In this document: piece by piece, positions 42,601 through 51,346 of the stretch
How the letters are laid out: each line of letters begins with the position of its first letter
How positions within the stretch are numbered: position 1 is the stretch's first letter
Assembly: GCF_019396345.1 (NCBI RefSeq)
Contig: NZ_JAHKRM010000001.1
Span: 186,001-250,000, forward strand
Direction of reading: 5' to 3'
DNA length: 64,000 nt
From: Nonomuraea guangzhouensis
GTDB lineage: Bacteria; Actinomycetota; Actinomycetes; Streptosporangiales; Streptosporangiaceae
Position numbers and translations under genes: made by a program
The notes under the pieces: generated by a model
What the model saw: only the letters and a program-made list of their open reading frames with translations
Told to the model about the DNA's origin: nothing
Database searches by the model: none

Positions 42601-45600
42601 TGCGCATCTGGTAGGAGTACTCGGTGCTGGGCGACTGCCCCGCCGACTTGCTGCGGTCGGGCTGCCAGACCTTGACCAGGCGGCCGATCGCGTCGTGCTC
42701 CATGTCGACGCGGCGGTTGTTCGCGTCGACCTCGGCGATGGGCTCGCCCCAGGCCGGTTCGAGCAGGGTGCGGTCGACGTGGCCGAGCTGGTTGGTCTCG
42801 ACGATCTCCGTCGCGGGCGCGCCCGCGGCCGGGGTGTAGGTGGTGACGGACTTGGTGCCGACCGCGTCGGTCTCGCTGGTCTCGCGGCCGTAGGTGTCGT
42901 AGGTGTGGGTGCTGTCGGTGCTCGCCGTGCCGTCCCCGGTGACGAGCTGGACCGCGGTCACGTCGCCCTTGCTCGGGGCCTGGCCGTACGCCTTGTTGTC
43001 GTACTGGACCCGCTGGTCGGAGATCACCTCTTCGGCGGCCAGCTTGGACACTCCGGTGCCGCAGCCCGCGGCGACCTTCTGGATCCTGCTGGTGTAGTCG
43101 ATCAGCCAGGCCGTGTCGTCACGGGCGTAGGTGTAGCGGGTGCACTGGTCGTCGTCGGTGCTGGCCAGGTCGCCCTTCTCCTCCACCTGGCTGAGCAGGC
43201 CCTTGGCGTCGTACGCGCGCTCCTCGCCGGTACGCCGCCACTTGCCGCCGCTCAACGCGGTGCGGGTGACCATGGACTTGGGCTCGACCATGTACGCGGC
43301 CTTGGTGACGCCGCTCTGCGTGGACTCGGCGGTCTTGAGCGACCACGGCTCCTCGGCGGTCGCGGTCAGGATGGACCCGCCGTCACCGTCGTAGAGGATC
43401 TCCTCGCGTTCGAACCCGGACAGCTGGTCCAGGTCGGCCAGCTTGACGCCCTCGGTGTCCACCACCTCGGCCGTACGCTTGGAGCCGTCGGCCTGCTTGT
43501 CGCCGTCCATGCCCCGGAAGTACCTGAACTCCGTGAGCGTGCGCTTGGTGTCCTGGCCGTCGCCCTCGCGCACCCGGACCCGGCCGAACCCGCGCCAGTC
43601 CGACCACGTCCGGTGCTCGGGCTTGACGAGGATGTTCTCGGCGTAGCGCCAGGCGCCGCCGTCCAGATACTCGTAGTCCTTGACCACGTTCGGCGAGCCG
43701 GCGACCCGGTCGGCCTCCACCGTCTGCGTCACCACGTACTTGTGGAACCAGTCGGTGACCTCGGTCTCGTTCGCCGGGGCCCAGCGCTGCGGGAAGCAGC
43801 GCCTGTTGTTCTTGTCGGCGGCCGGCACGTCGCCCGGCTTGCAGTCGGCCGGCGCGTAGTTGACGCGCAGCTCGCCGCCGCTCTCGTTGTTCACCGACTG
43901 CACGCGCCACTTGACGAGCGGGGCGCGGCCCTCGTTGGCGTCCACCCTGTTGGGCAGCTGGACGCCGGTGAAGGTGACCTTGGGCAGCGTGATCGTGCCG
44001 CCGACCAGGCCGCTCTGCTGGATCGAGGCCAGCCACAGCGACGGGCTGAGGCCGTCACCCGTGGCGGGGAACTGGTGCGTCAGCGTCCAGGAGTCCACCG
44101 GGCAGTACTGCGCGCCCGCGCACTTGGCGGTGTCGGTGTTGACCACCTGGGTGGTGACCTTGGTCAGCCGCTTACGCGTGAAGAACGTCGGCGACAGGCG
44201 GTCGGTGCACTTCACGCCGGAGTCGCAGATCTGGTCGAACGGGACGTCCGGCCAGCTGCTCGCGGTCTCCTTCTTGAGCTCGGCGGCGGCGCAGGTGATC
44301 GTTCCGCTGGGGAGGCAGCGCTCGGCCACGTCGAAGACCACGCGGGCCGCGGGCGCCTTGGTGAACAGCTCGCCCTTGAGGTAGCCGTAGTCGATGCGGG
44401 AAAGGTAGCCGCTCCGGTTGTACACGGTGCCCAGTTCGGGCTTCATGTTGCGGCCGTAGTAGTTGTTCTCGAGCGCGTACCAGTACGTGGTGGCGTTGCC
44501 GTGGGTGTCCACCGCGTAGTCGAGGTTCCACCGGTAGGCCTGCTGGCACCAGGCGTTGGCCGGAGTGCTGTTGTAGCAGGGCTCGCCGCTGTTGTTGCCG
44601 AACACCGGCACCGTCTGGACCGACTTCGTCTCCGGCTTGCCGGTGACCCAGCCGGGCAGGCGGTTCAGGCCGAAGGTGAACTGGGTGCCGTCGGCCGCGG
44701 TGACGCGCCAGTATTCACCGTTGTTGTCGCCGTTCACGGCGCCGGTGAGGTATTCGATCCGGGTGCCGTCGTCGCGCTTGGGGCGCCACTGCTTGGTGGT
44801 GGCGTCCTTGACCAGCTCGACGGCCGAGTTGCCGAGGGACAGGGTGGCGTTCTCCTGGTCCCAGCACAGGTCGCCGGTCTTCTTGCCGTCGATCATGCAG
44901 GACTTGTAGCGGCGTTCGACGTAGCCGCTGGGGTTCAGCTCGAAGCCCTCACCCGCCCAGGACGGCTGGTTGTTGGTGGAGGCGGTGCGGCCGTCCACGC
45001 TCTGGGAGGAGTAGTCGAGCGACAGGTCCGGCTCGTCGCCGCCCAGCGCGGGCGGCGCTCGCAGCTCGTACCCCCAGGTGAAGTCACCCGACTGGGCGCC
45101 GACGCTCCACTGGGCCGAGGGGGCGAGCGAGGTGGCCCCGTGGTCGCCCGCCGACCCGGAAGGCGCCGCCGCCACCGCGTACAGCGCGGGCATGTCCACG
45201 TCGGCGGTCAGGGTGCCCGCCTTCGTGTCGTTGTCGCCGGGCACCGGCTCCGGCTGCGGGCAGCCGGTCGCGGTGGCGGTCAGGACGCATTCGTCCAGCC
45301 GGACGAGCCGCAGCCGGGCGCCGTAGTCGCCGCCGTAGGCGTAGCGGAAGCCGGAGTAGTCGATCGCCAGGCGGGTCTTCCCGCTCTTGGCCGTCAGTCC
45401 CTGCCCGGGTGACACCCGCAGGGCGAGGCCGAGCAGTCCGGCCCGCTGCGTCTGAGCGGGGTCCAGCAGCTCGACGCGGGCCGGGTCGGGGGTAGCCGCC
45501 TTGGCCGTCTTCGTCCCCTTAGGCGCGGCCAGACGGATCGGGAAGGTGGTGGCGTCCAGCGTCTTGGCCTGCGCGTCGCCGGTCGCGGTCAGCTCGACCG

Positions 45601-45889
45601 TCTGCGCCTTCGGCCAGGTGATACCTGGTGGCGCCTTCCACGCCTGTTTCTGGGCCGGATCAGCCTGAGGGGGCAGCACCGGGACCTTCTGCCCGCGTAC
45701 CGGGGTCTCCTTCTGCACGGTCGGGGCTGAGCGGCCCGCGGCCTGGGCGGGCATCGCGGACACCAATGTGCTGACCATGACGACGGACAGGGTGGCCGCC
45801 AGTCGTCGGGGCCATGACGACCGTTTCAGTGGTTGCTGTAAACGATTCCAGTGCGAATCCGGCAGGTCTAACCCACTCGGCTGATCCAT
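39647..45889 (-). CDS. Secreted RHS/YD-repeat protein with Lys/Arg/Ala-rich tail (putative polymorphic toxin)
   Basis: This 2080-aa protein begins with a long signal sequence (to about 51, AMPAQAAG), an SpvB-like N-region (about 230-480: GDFTWGYELRAPPALGGDEPDLSLDYSS), many YD repeats (about 1000-1740) and the RHS core end (RGFVGGGNDPTTGLVHLGAREYDA, then GRFLSVDPIIDEEDPQQLNAYAYANN). After this point (residue 1822 on) come a hydrophobic helix, 115 residues of Ala/Lys/Arg and a short C-terminus with no recognised toxin fold. RHS shells enclose such variable C-terminal payloads. No immunity-gene-like ORF follows directly; the SDR gene lies beyond a terminator. ATG 45889 has GAGAGG upstream. It is 31 bp from the LamG gene. 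Confidence 0.9.
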   Translation of the reverse strand: MDQPSGLDLPDSHWNRLQQPLKRSSWPRRLAATLSVVMVSTLVSAMPAQAAGRSAPTVQKETPVRGQKVPVLPPQADPAQKQAWKAPPGITWPKAQTVELTATGDAQAKTLDATTFPIRLAAPKGTKTAKAATPDPARVELLDPAQTQRAGLLGLALRVSPGQGLTAKSGKTRLAIDYSGFRYAYGGDYGARLRLVRLDECVLTATATGCPQPEPVPGDNDTKAGTLTADVDMPALYAVAAAPSGSAGDHGATSLAPSAQWSVGAQSGDFTWGYELRAPPALGGDEPDLSLDYSSQSVDGRTASTNNQPSWAGEGFELNPSGYVERRYKSCMIDGKKTGDLCWDQENATLSLGNSAVELVKDATTKQWRPKRDDGTRIEYLTGAVNGDNNGEYWRVTAADGTQFTFGLNRLPGWVTGKPETKSVQTVPVFGNNSGEPCYNSTPANAWCQQAYRWNLDYAVDTHGNATTYWYALENNYYGRNMKPELGTVYNRSGYLSRIDYGYLKGELFTKAPAARVVFDVAERCLPSGTITCAAAELKKETASSWPDVPFDQICDSGVKCTDRLSPTFFTRKRLTKVTTQVVNTDTAKCAGAQYCPVDSWTLTHQFPATGDGLSPSLWLASIQQSGLVGGTITLPKVTFTGVQLPNRVDANEGRAPLVKWRVQSVNNESGGELRVNYAPADCKPGDVPAADKNNRRCFPQRWAPANETEVTDWFHKYVVTQTVEADRVAGSPNVVKDYEYLDGGAWRYAENILVKPEHRTWSDWRGFGRVRVREGDGQDTKRTLTEFRYFRGMDGDKQADGSKRTAEVVDTEGVKLADLDQLSGFEREEILYDGDGGSILTATAEEPWSLKTAESTQSGVTKAAYMVEPKSMVTRTALSGGKWRRTGEERAYDAKGLLSQVEEKGDLASTDDDQCTRYTYARDDTAWLIDYTSRIQKVAAGCGTGVSKLAAEEVISDQRVQYDNKAYGQAPSKGDVTAVQLVTGDGTASTDSTHTYDTYGRETSETDAVGTKSVTTYTPAAGAPATEIVETNQLGHVDRTLLEPAWGEPIAEVDANNRRVDMEHDAIGRLVKVWQPDRSKSAGQSPSTEYSYQMRNDGPSVVTTKTLRADGAYTTSYELYDGLLRERQTQEPAPLDTQTQDPALREGRTITDTIYNSLGETVKSNTGYFATGAPSTELLAVADADVPTQVVSTFDGTGDVSAQALKAKGVEKFRVSSTQEGDRIHVTPPPGGTATTRIGDAEDRLIELRQYKGATPTGEYEATKYTYDHAGQLSTVTDPAGNVWRHHYDLRGREIKTEDPDKGVTTMTYNDADELLSTTDSRGKTLWYVYDELGRKKEMRADSATGTLLAEWKYDALAKGHLNASIRYVGGQAYKAEINAIDTSYRTLRQTVTVPEREGKLAGSYQLNTRYTLDDQVQSVSFPAGGGLAEESVVYSYDELSQPTKVTGLSSYVTATRYSKLGETLQYELGAGGKKTWLTYTHDESTRRLTRMRLDRESATAADLDLNYTYDAVGNITKVAEQASGQDTQCFKYDHLRRMTSAWTATDDCASGTPQSDKIGGVAPYAVSYQYDATGNRIKETKHAWGGAAESVRTSTFPAAGAKQPHALQAVGADVFAYDEAGNTTRRKVGNSDQTLVWDAEGNLESVTEAGKSTSFVYDADGERLLRKTTTDATLYIDDMELRFDFAKDAVEQTRYYTINGEAIAVRTPDNQVYFLANDHQGTAQAAVNAGSGAVAIRRMTPFGEDRGSPPEWWPGQRGFVGGGNDPTTGLVHLGAREYDAKNGRFLSVDPIIDEEDPQQLNAYAYANNSPVSMSDPDGQLFWIVVGIAARIAARIIARKLAQAAARRAALAAARAAARRAAIAAAKRRAAALARKKALELAKKKAAEAAKKRALAAAKKKAAEKIRKAAAAAAKRRAAAAARREARRKAAEAAAKRRAAAAARARNHRAGRLPRGIQQARQRPAHRPTSQRAVQRQSPPKASRQPAQPRPSQVYRNDGSTQQTQSYTVYGNGRMYPEGRPPTRLPDRAGSGSAEKQLWKNEEIELTKRSGAIAELGARSQKIVDNIVDTIDTLLGGLG
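40049..40396 (-). repeat. Lys/Arg/Ala low-complexity region in the RHS C-terminus
   Basis: Codons for residues 1832-1947 of the RHS protein encode almost only Ala, Lys and Arg with a little Glu, Leu and Ile (AAAKRRAAALARKKA, AAEAAKKRALAAAKKKAAEK and similar). The GC-rich DNA is made of imperfect GCCGCC- and TTCTTGGCC-type units. The composition resembles histone H1 tails. Confidence 0.9.
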
Positions 45890-45920
45890 TTTTTCCGACC
45901 TCTCCCGGTCTTTTGGGGGG

Positions 45921-48900
45921 TTATTGGGCGGCTAGTTGGGAGATTTGCTCGGCGTTCAGCACCCCGTCATACGTGCGGACGTCGTCCACGGTCCCCGGCC
46001 AGTAGCCGGCGAAGACGCCCGCGGCCTTGGCCCGGCCGAGCTGCAGCGGGCCGGTGGCGTTCCACGCGCTCACGTGGTCGGTGATGGTGCTGTCGGACAG
46101 GCGGCCGTTGACGTAGACGCGCAGCTCACCCGCGAGCGGGTCGTAGACCCCGGCCACGTGGGTCCACTCCAGCGGCGCGGGTACGGCGTCGGACCGCGTA
46201 CGCACCAGCGCGGCGGTGTCGGTGTCGGCGGCGGCCATGCCGAGGACCCACCGTCCCTGCTCCTTGTCGTAACCGAGCTGGAAACCGCTGGCCCTGGTCC
46301 CGGACTGGGAGACGGCGGCGGCGTCGCGGGTGGGCAGGTAGTCGAGCTGGGTCCACATGGCGACGGTGAACCCGGCCTTGGTGTTGACGGCGGGCGCGCC
46401 GGCCTGTGCGTGGCCGTTGACGCCGTCGAGCGCGAGCGCGCCGTCCAGCCAGCCTTCGCCCCAGGTGGCGGTGCCGGCCAGCGTCGCGGCGGTGGCCCGG
46501 CCCGAGGAGTCGGCGGCGAGCGTGCCGGACTCCTCGTCGAGCTTCCAGTGCCCGACCAGCGTCGCGGCGCTGTTCACCAGGTCGGCGACCTCGTCGGCGA
46601 ACATCGCCCGGCCGTAGACGCGGACCTCGTCGAGGTCACCGGGCCAGAACTCCGCCCCGGCGCCGTTGACCTTCCCCCGGCCGATCGCCAGCGACCCGGT
46701 CGCGTCCCACGGCTGGGTGAAGGGGACCGTCGACTCCAGCCGGCCGTTGACGTACAACGACAGCTCCTTGGCGGCCGAGTCGTAGACGCCGGTCAGGTGG
46801 GTCCACTCACCGAGCCTCGGCGCCGCCGCCGACAGCGCGCGCACGCTCTGCGCCCCGTCGGCGTCCGCGACCGTACGGCTCAGGGCCCAGCGGTCGTCGG
46901 CCTTGGAGTACTGCAGGGAGAAGCCACCGGTCCGCGCGCCATCCTGGCTGACCGCTGTCGCGGTGGCGGTCGTGCTGGTCAGCCGCGCCCAGGCGGAGAC
47001 GGTGAAGTTGCGCTGGGTGGACACGGCGGGGCCGCTGGTCACCGCGTACGCGCCTGTTCCGTTGAGCCGCAGTCCCAGTCCGGTCCTGCCGGTGGTCCAG
47101 GTGGCTCCGGACAGGGTGGCGTGGTGGGCACCCGTGCCGTCGGCGGCGACGGTGCCCTGGCCCTCGTCCAGGGTCCAGTGGCCGTCGGGGGCCGTCCCCG
47201 CGTTGACGTTGAACAGGTAGGTGCGGATCGGGCCCTGCTGTCCCGCGCGGTCCTTACTGCGTACCGACAGCACGTTGGGGCCGTCGTGACGCGGCGTGAG
47301 CTGGATCGTCGCCGCCCCACCCGACTGGGTGGCCGCGACCTCCGTCTTCGGCGCGGTGTCGAGGCCATAGACGTAGGTGACGACGTCGGGGACGCCGTTG
47401 GCGGCGAAGGTGAAGGAGCCGACCCGGCCGAGGCCGTCGTTCCAGCCGCCCTCCGGGTACTCCGGCGAGGTCACCTCCGGCTCCTTGCCAGGGGCGGAGG
47501 CGTCGACCGTGGCCTCGCACCAGGGGCCCCACGCGCTGTCGGCCTTGCCGTCCTCGGCGCGGACCCGCCAGCGGATCTGCGAGCCGTCGGCGTAGGCGCC
47601 CGCGGGGATCTGCGCGTAGAAGGCGCTGCCCGTGCTGGCCAGCCCGGTGACGTACTCGCCCACCTTCACACCGGCCGCGTTCCACCACTCGAACCGGCCC
47701 CTGACCGAGTTGTCGACGTCACGCAGCTTGGCCCACAGCTTCGGCGCCGCGCCGCTGATGATCGGTCGCGCGTCCCCGGACACGCAGCCGCCTCCCGGGT
47801 CCGACCACGCGTCGGCGGCGACGGGCGCGGACGGCAGCGAGTTGTACTCGATCACCAGGCTGGGGTTGTTCTTGAACTTCTTCCAGCCGTAGCTGTCCGT
47901 CTCGCTCGTCGCCCTGATCCCGATCGTGGTCGTGGGCCACTTCTTCGCGGCCGCCTCGACCACCACGGACGTGACATCGAACTCCACGCCGCCGGGCAGG
48001 CAGGCCGATCCCCAGCCCTTCGCCACGTTCACCGTGGACAGGAGCCTGTTCCACGTCGGCTGGACCTTCCAGGTGGTGGTCTTGCTGATCGGACCGGTGG
48101 ACCAGGCCTCGACCTGCCGCTTGGTGCAGGAGTAGGACCAGGTCTCGTACGTACGCAGCGTCGCCTTGATGATCTGCTTGCCGTGGATGGTCGCGCCGGT
48201 GGCCATCTGGAAGAACGACCGGTTGGTCTGCCCGGAGACGTGTCCCGCCCTGGCGACGTCGTTGGCGTTCAGGAAGTTGGAGGTGGGGTTGTTGCTCCAG
48301 ACGGACGTCCACGAGCCGCGAGCCGCCGAGAAGAACGGGTCGAGGTAGACGGGATAGCGGGTCGCCGGATCCTCGATCATGCCCCGGTGCGGCTTGAGCA
48401 CCAGCTTCTGGCCGACCAGCTTGAGGCCCATCACCTCGTGCCGGGCGTCCGCGGGCGAGCCTTCCCCGGCGGCCAGCGTGCGGGCGGCCGAGGATCCGGA
48501 GGAGTCCCACATCATCGGCGGCGAGGCGGTGAAGATCGTGCCGCCGTTCGCGTCGTTGGCTTCGAGGTTGCCGCCCTGGGTGGACTTCATCGACAGCCCG
48601 CTGGTCTTGATCGGGAAGCTCAGCTCGGCCAGGGCCGGGTTCTCGGCCGCCGCCCGCGACTTGACCACGAGGAGATGCGAGAAGCCGTCGACGTCCGCCT
48701 TCACCTGGAGATCCACGCCGGGCAGGACCTCGGGGTAGGTCGCGGTGTCACCGCTCAGCGTCGGCTTCGGCAGTTGCCCGGGCCAGGCGAGCTCCAGTGT
48801 CTTGCCGCCGCGGTTCATCCGGGCGAGCGGCGCGCTCCCACCGCCCGAGAACGTGAGCCCCACTGCGGTGGCGACCGGGGCGAGCGACCCGTCGGGCTGC

Positions 48901-49229
48901 GACCGGAGCGTGGCGTCCGCGGCCACCCATGCGCCCGCCTGGCGGACCCGCACCGGCCGCACGTACTGCTCCAGGGTGAGGGTGCCGTCCGGCTTGGCGA
49001 AGACCTGGCGGGTCTCGGTGCGCATCGCCTCCACCTCGACCGGCTTGCCGGTCCGGCGGGCGAGAGCGAGCGCGGGCTCCTCCTCCGGCGCCGCGTTCTT
49101 GCTCTGTTGTCGAAGGCCGGCGTCCGTACTCTTCTGTCGCGCGCTGGCGACGGCGTCCAGATGATCAAGGGGCCCTGCCGCTACCGCCCCTGCCAACATC
49201 ACCACGACCAGCCCACGAACTAAGCGCAT
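45921..49229 (-). CDS. Secreted two-LamG-domain protein paired with the RHS protein
   Basis: The 1102-aa preprotein has an N-terminal signal (about 1-21), a first half of beta-rich modules found in actinomycete RHS-associated exoproteins (LPGVDLQVKADVDGFSHLLVVKSRAA; GWGSACLPGGVEFDVTSVV; YGWKKFKNNPSLVIEYN), a fibronectin-like linker, and two LamG domains at about 679-886 and 890-1102 (each GHW-LDE-G... WTHL-GVYD... LSLYVNGRL... GDLDEVRVYGRAM). LamG domains bind glycans or proteins. It is the upstream partner of the RHS gene, sharing the transcript. A TTGACG/TAGACG promoter candidate lies upstream. Confidence 0.88.
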   Translation of the reverse strand: MRLVRGLVVVMLAGAVAAGPLDHLDAVASARQKSTDAGLRQQSKNAAPEEEPALALARRTGKPVEVEAMRTETRQVFAKPDGTLTLEQYVRPVRVRQAGAWVAADATLRSQPDGSLAPVATAVGLTFSGGGSAPLARMNRGGKTLELAWPGQLPKPTLSGDTATYPEVLPGVDLQVKADVDGFSHLLVVKSRAAAENPALAELSFPIKTSGLSMKSTQGGNLEANDANGGTIFTASPPMMWDSSGSSAARTLAAGEGSPADARHEVMGLKLVGQKLVLKPHRGMIEDPATRYPVYLDPFFSAARGSWTSVWSNNPTSNFLNANDVARAGHVSGQTNRSFFQMATGATIHGKQIIKATLRTYETWSYSCTKRQVEAWSTGPISKTTTWKVQPTWNRLLSTVNVAKGWGSACLPGGVEFDVTSVVVEAAAKKWPTTTIGIRATSETDSYGWKKFKNNPSLVIEYNSLPSAPVAADAWSDPGGGCVSGDARPIISGAAPKLWAKLRDVDNSVRGRFEWWNAAGVKVGEYVTGLASTGSAFYAQIPAGAYADGSQIRWRVRAEDGKADSAWGPWCEATVDASAPGKEPEVTSPEYPEGGWNDGLGRVGSFTFAANGVPDVVTYVYGLDTAPKTEVAATQSGGAATIQLTPRHDGPNVLSVRSKDRAGQQGPIRTYLFNVNAGTAPDGHWTLDEGQGTVAADGTGAHHATLSGATWTTGRTGLGLRLNGTGAYAVTSGPAVSTQRNFTVSAWARLTSTTATATAVSQDGARTGGFSLQYSKADDRWALSRTVADADGAQSVRALSAAAPRLGEWTHLTGVYDSAAKELSLYVNGRLESTVPFTQPWDATGSLAIGRGKVNGAGAEFWPGDLDEVRVYGRAMFADEVADLVNSAATLVGHWKLDEESGTLAADSSGRATAATLAGTATWGEGWLDGALALDGVNGHAQAGAPAVNTKAGFTVAMWTQLDYLPTRDAAAVSQSGTRASGFQLGYDKEQGRWVLGMAAADTDTAALVRTRSDAVPAPLEWTHVAGVYDPLAGELRVYVNGRLSDSTITDHVSAWNATGPLQLGRAKAAGVFAGYWPGTVDDVRTYDGVLNAEQISQLAAQ

Positions 49230-49332
49230 TCACCCTCGCCGCTGCCGAGCCGGGACGCCGCGCAGGTCAAGCCCGCCCGGCGTCTCCACGATCTTCATTT
49301 GACGATCGGATTGTCACCCGGGAGAAGCGGTT

Positions 49333-49360
49333 CGTCTAGATCCCTGCCAAATTTCGTCAA
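49333..49360 (-). promoter_or_regulatory. Candidate sigma70-like promoter of the LamG-RHS operon
   Basis: On the minus strand TTGACG (49360-49355) and TAGACG (49338-49333) are separated by 16 nt, close to the actinomycete housekeeping consensus. They lie about 100 bp upstream of the LamG start in an AT-rich stretch. A GACATGTC palindrome lies about 8 bp further upstream (49368-49375). Confidence 0.45.
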
Positions 49361-49392
49361 AAATTGCGACATGTCTGAAAAAAATCGCCACG

Positions 49393-50121
49393 TCAGACGT
49401 CGACGGGCAGCGGAGCGGCGGACGGGTGCACCCGGCGGACGATCTCGTCCAGGACGATGCGTACGTACGGCTCGCCCACCCATAGGTGCTTGGCCCCGTC
49501 GACCCCGATGACCTCGGCCTGCGGCACCCGCGCGAACCGCCGCCTGGCCTCCTCGGGCCGCAGGTAGTCGTCGAACTCCGGCACCAGGGCCACCAGCGGC
49601 CGGCCGAACCCGGCCCACGCGTCCAGGTCCTCGTCCGTGGCCCGGTGCAGCGGCGGCGAGAGGAGGATGGCGCCCTCGACGAGCGGGTCGCGGGCCCACT
49701 TCAACGTCAGCTCGGTGCCGAAGGACCAGCCGACCACCCACACGTGCGGCAGGTCGTGGTATTCGGCGTACTCCAGCGCCGCCGCCACGTCGAACCGCTC
49801 CCCTTCCCCGCCGTCGAAGGTGCCGGAGGAGGTGCCGCGCTCGGAGGACGTGCCGCGCGTGTTGAAGCGGAGCACGGCCAGGTCGGCCAGGGCGGGCAGG
49901 CGGTTGGCGGCCTTCTTGAAGACGTGGCTGTCCATGAACCCGCCGTGCGTCGGCAGCGGGTGGAAGGTGACCAGCGTCGCCACGGGGGGCCGGTCGAGGG
50001 GCAGGGCCAGCTCCCCGACCAGGGTCTGGCCGTCGGCCGTGTGCAACTCGATCGGCTCTCGCCGGGCAGGCAGCACTGTCGCCGCGCGAATCTCCAACGT
50101 CGGTCCCTTCAGTGTGGTCAT
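49393..50121 (-). CDS. Alpha/beta hydrolase
   Basis: From ATG 50121 the product is 242 aa. PVATLVTFHPLPTHGGFMDSHV, LRFNTRGTSSERG, the nucleophile elbow VGWSFGTELTL, and GAKHLWVGEP with the catalytic His are typical of the YheT/dienelactone-hydrolase-like group. A 53-codon N-terminal extension (from 50280) is open but would overlap the zinc-ribbon gene, so the shorter form is chosen. The LamG promoter region lies downstream. Confidence 0.82.
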   Translation of the reverse strand: MTTLKGPTLEIRAATVLPARREPIELHTADGQTLVGELALPLDRPPVATLVTFHPLPTHGGFMDSHVFKKAANRLPALADLAVLRFNTRGTSSERGTSSGTFDGGEGERFDVAAALEYAEYHDLPHVWVVGWSFGTELTLKWARDPLVEGAILLSPPLHRATDEDLDAWAGFGRPLVALVPEFDDYLRPEEARRRFARVPQAEVIGVDGAKHLWVGEPYVRIVLDEIVRRVHPSAAPLPVDV

Positions 50122-50200
50122 GTCGGCGGGCGGGTCACGGGGGGTGCGCCTTGGGGTCATGTCGCGGGGGGCTTGCGGCGGGGGGCTTGCCGTGGCCGTT

Positions 50201-50491
50201 TCAGTAGCGGGTGCGGCCGGGGCCGCGATCCAGTCTCTTCCGCCAGCAGGCCGGGTGCCAGTGGCGGCGCTCGTCGTCACCGCCGCTCCAGGCCGGCCAG
50301 GCCACCAGGTGCGGCTGCCCGGCGCGGATCTCCTGGTCGCAGCCGGGGCAACGGTAGATCTTGGTCGAGGTGGAGCCGGTGAGCGTGCGTACCTTCCACT
50401 CGCCGTCCGGCCATTCCTCGACCCGGTCCACGCCCCCGGGAAAACCGAGGGGACGGGACGACTCCCTGCGGCGGGCGCGGCGCGGGCTCAC
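50201..50491 (-). CDS. Small zinc-ribbon protein beside nucS
   Basis: The 96-aa protein has [38 protein letters not shown] and [10 protein letters not shown]: two CPxC-like cysteines and a HWHxxCW set that can bind one zinc. Homologues at the same site next to nucS are often labelled ATP/GTP-binding protein without support. The basic N-tail (SPRRARRRE) may bind nucleic acid. Starts at ATG 50491, divergent from nucS; a role with NucS in mismatch repair is only a neighbourhood suggestion. Confidence 0.8.
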   Translation of the reverse strand: MSPRRARRRESSRPLGFPGGVDRVEEWPDGEWKVRTLTGSTSTKIYRCPGCDQEIRAGQPHLVAWPAWSGGDDERRHWHPACWRKRLDRGPGRTRY

Positions 50492-50607
50492 GTCTCCCGC
50501 CGCGCCGGCCCCGCCGCGCCTCCCGCCCTCGTCATGCCGAAGCCGGCCACTCCCACCATCTCGAACGCCATGCGTCCAGTTTTCCAGAGCCGGTAAGGTT
50601 GGCCGTC

Positions 50608-51270
50608 ATGCGGCTGGTCATCGCGCGATGCAGCGTGGATTACATCGGACGGCTCACGGCTCACCTGCCGATGGCGCCAAGGCTCATTCTCATCAAGGCG
50701 GACGGCAGCGTGTCCATCCACGCCGACGACCGCGCCTTCAAGCCGCTCAACTGGATGAACCCGCCGTGCAAGCTCAAGGAGGACGGCGAGACCTGGACCG
50801 TCACCCACGGCAAGTCGGGCGAGAAGCTGGTCCTGACGATGGCCGAGGTCCTCCACGACTCCAGCCACGAGCTCGGCGTCGACCCCGGCCTGATCAAGGA
50901 CGGCGTCGAGGCGCACCTGCAGGAGCTGCTCGCCGAGCACATCACGACACTGGGCCCCGGCTATTCGCTGATCCGCCGCGAGTACATGACGGCGATCGGC
51001 CCGGTCGACATCCTCTGCCGTGACGCGCTCGGCGCGACGGTGGCGGTCGAGATCAAGCGCCGCGGCGAGATCGACGGCGTCGAGCAGCTGACCCGCTATC
51101 TGGACCTGCTCAACCGCGACCCGCTGCTGACCCCGGTCCGCGGCGTCTTCGCCGCCCAGGAGATCAAGCCCCAGGCCCGGGTGCTGGCCGCCGACCGGGG
51201 CATCCACTGCGTCACCCTCGACTACGACACGCTACGCGGAATCGAACCGGAGAACCCCACGCTCTTCTGA
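50608..51270 (+). CDS. nucS: Mismatch-specific endonuclease NucS (EndoMS)
   Basis: This 220-aa enzyme starts [22 protein letters not shown]-terminal domain about 1-105 binds DNA; C-terminal RecB-like nuclease has GPVDILCRD and [22 protein letters not shown] with the catalytic Asp, Glu and Lys. It replaces MutS/MutL in most actinobacteria by cutting both strands at mismatches. The extreme C-terminus NPTLF is the likely sliding-clamp contact. ATG at 50608 gives the expected N-terminus; no strong ribosome site is visible. Confidence 0.95.
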   Translation: MRLVIARCSVDYIGRLTAHLPMAPRLILIKADGSVSIHADDRAFKPLNWMNPPCKLKEDGETWTVTHGKSGEKLVLTMAEVLHDSSHELGVDPGLIKDGVEAHLQELLAEHITTLGPGYSLIRREYMTAIGPVDILCRDALGATVAVEIKRRGEIDGVEQLTRYLDLLNRDPLLTPVRGVFAAQEIKPQARVLAADRGIHCVTLDYDTLRGIEPENPTLF

Positions 51271-51292
51271 TACGCGGACGACGTTCCTGTGT

Positions 51293-51331
51293 TGACATGT
51301 CACGGCTAGACATTCTAGTTTTGACATATCA
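51293..51331. promoter_or_regulatory. Two TGACATRTCA sites upstream of the carotenoid oxygenase
   Basis: TGACATGTCA (51293-51302, perfect palindrome) and TGACATATCA (51322-51331) lie 29 bp apart centre to centre, with CTAGACATTCTAG between them. They end 16 bp before the oxygenase ATG and overlap any promoter there. A TetR-type regulator encoded at the end of this cluster is a candidate ligand. Confidence 0.5.
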
Positions 51332-51346
51332 AGATTGGAGCGTGAT

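Noticed and set aside
39644..45412. 1922-codon plus-strand open frame opposite the RHS gene
   Set aside because: It is the antisense shadow of the GC-rich RHS gene; its translation is a low-complexity Arg/Gly/Val/Leu mix with no domain, while the minus strand has a signal peptide, YD repeats and an RHS core.
45936..49223. 1095-codon plus-strand frame opposite the LamG gene
   Set aside because: Antisense shadow of a GC-rich coding region; no motifs, whereas the minus frame has two LamG domains.
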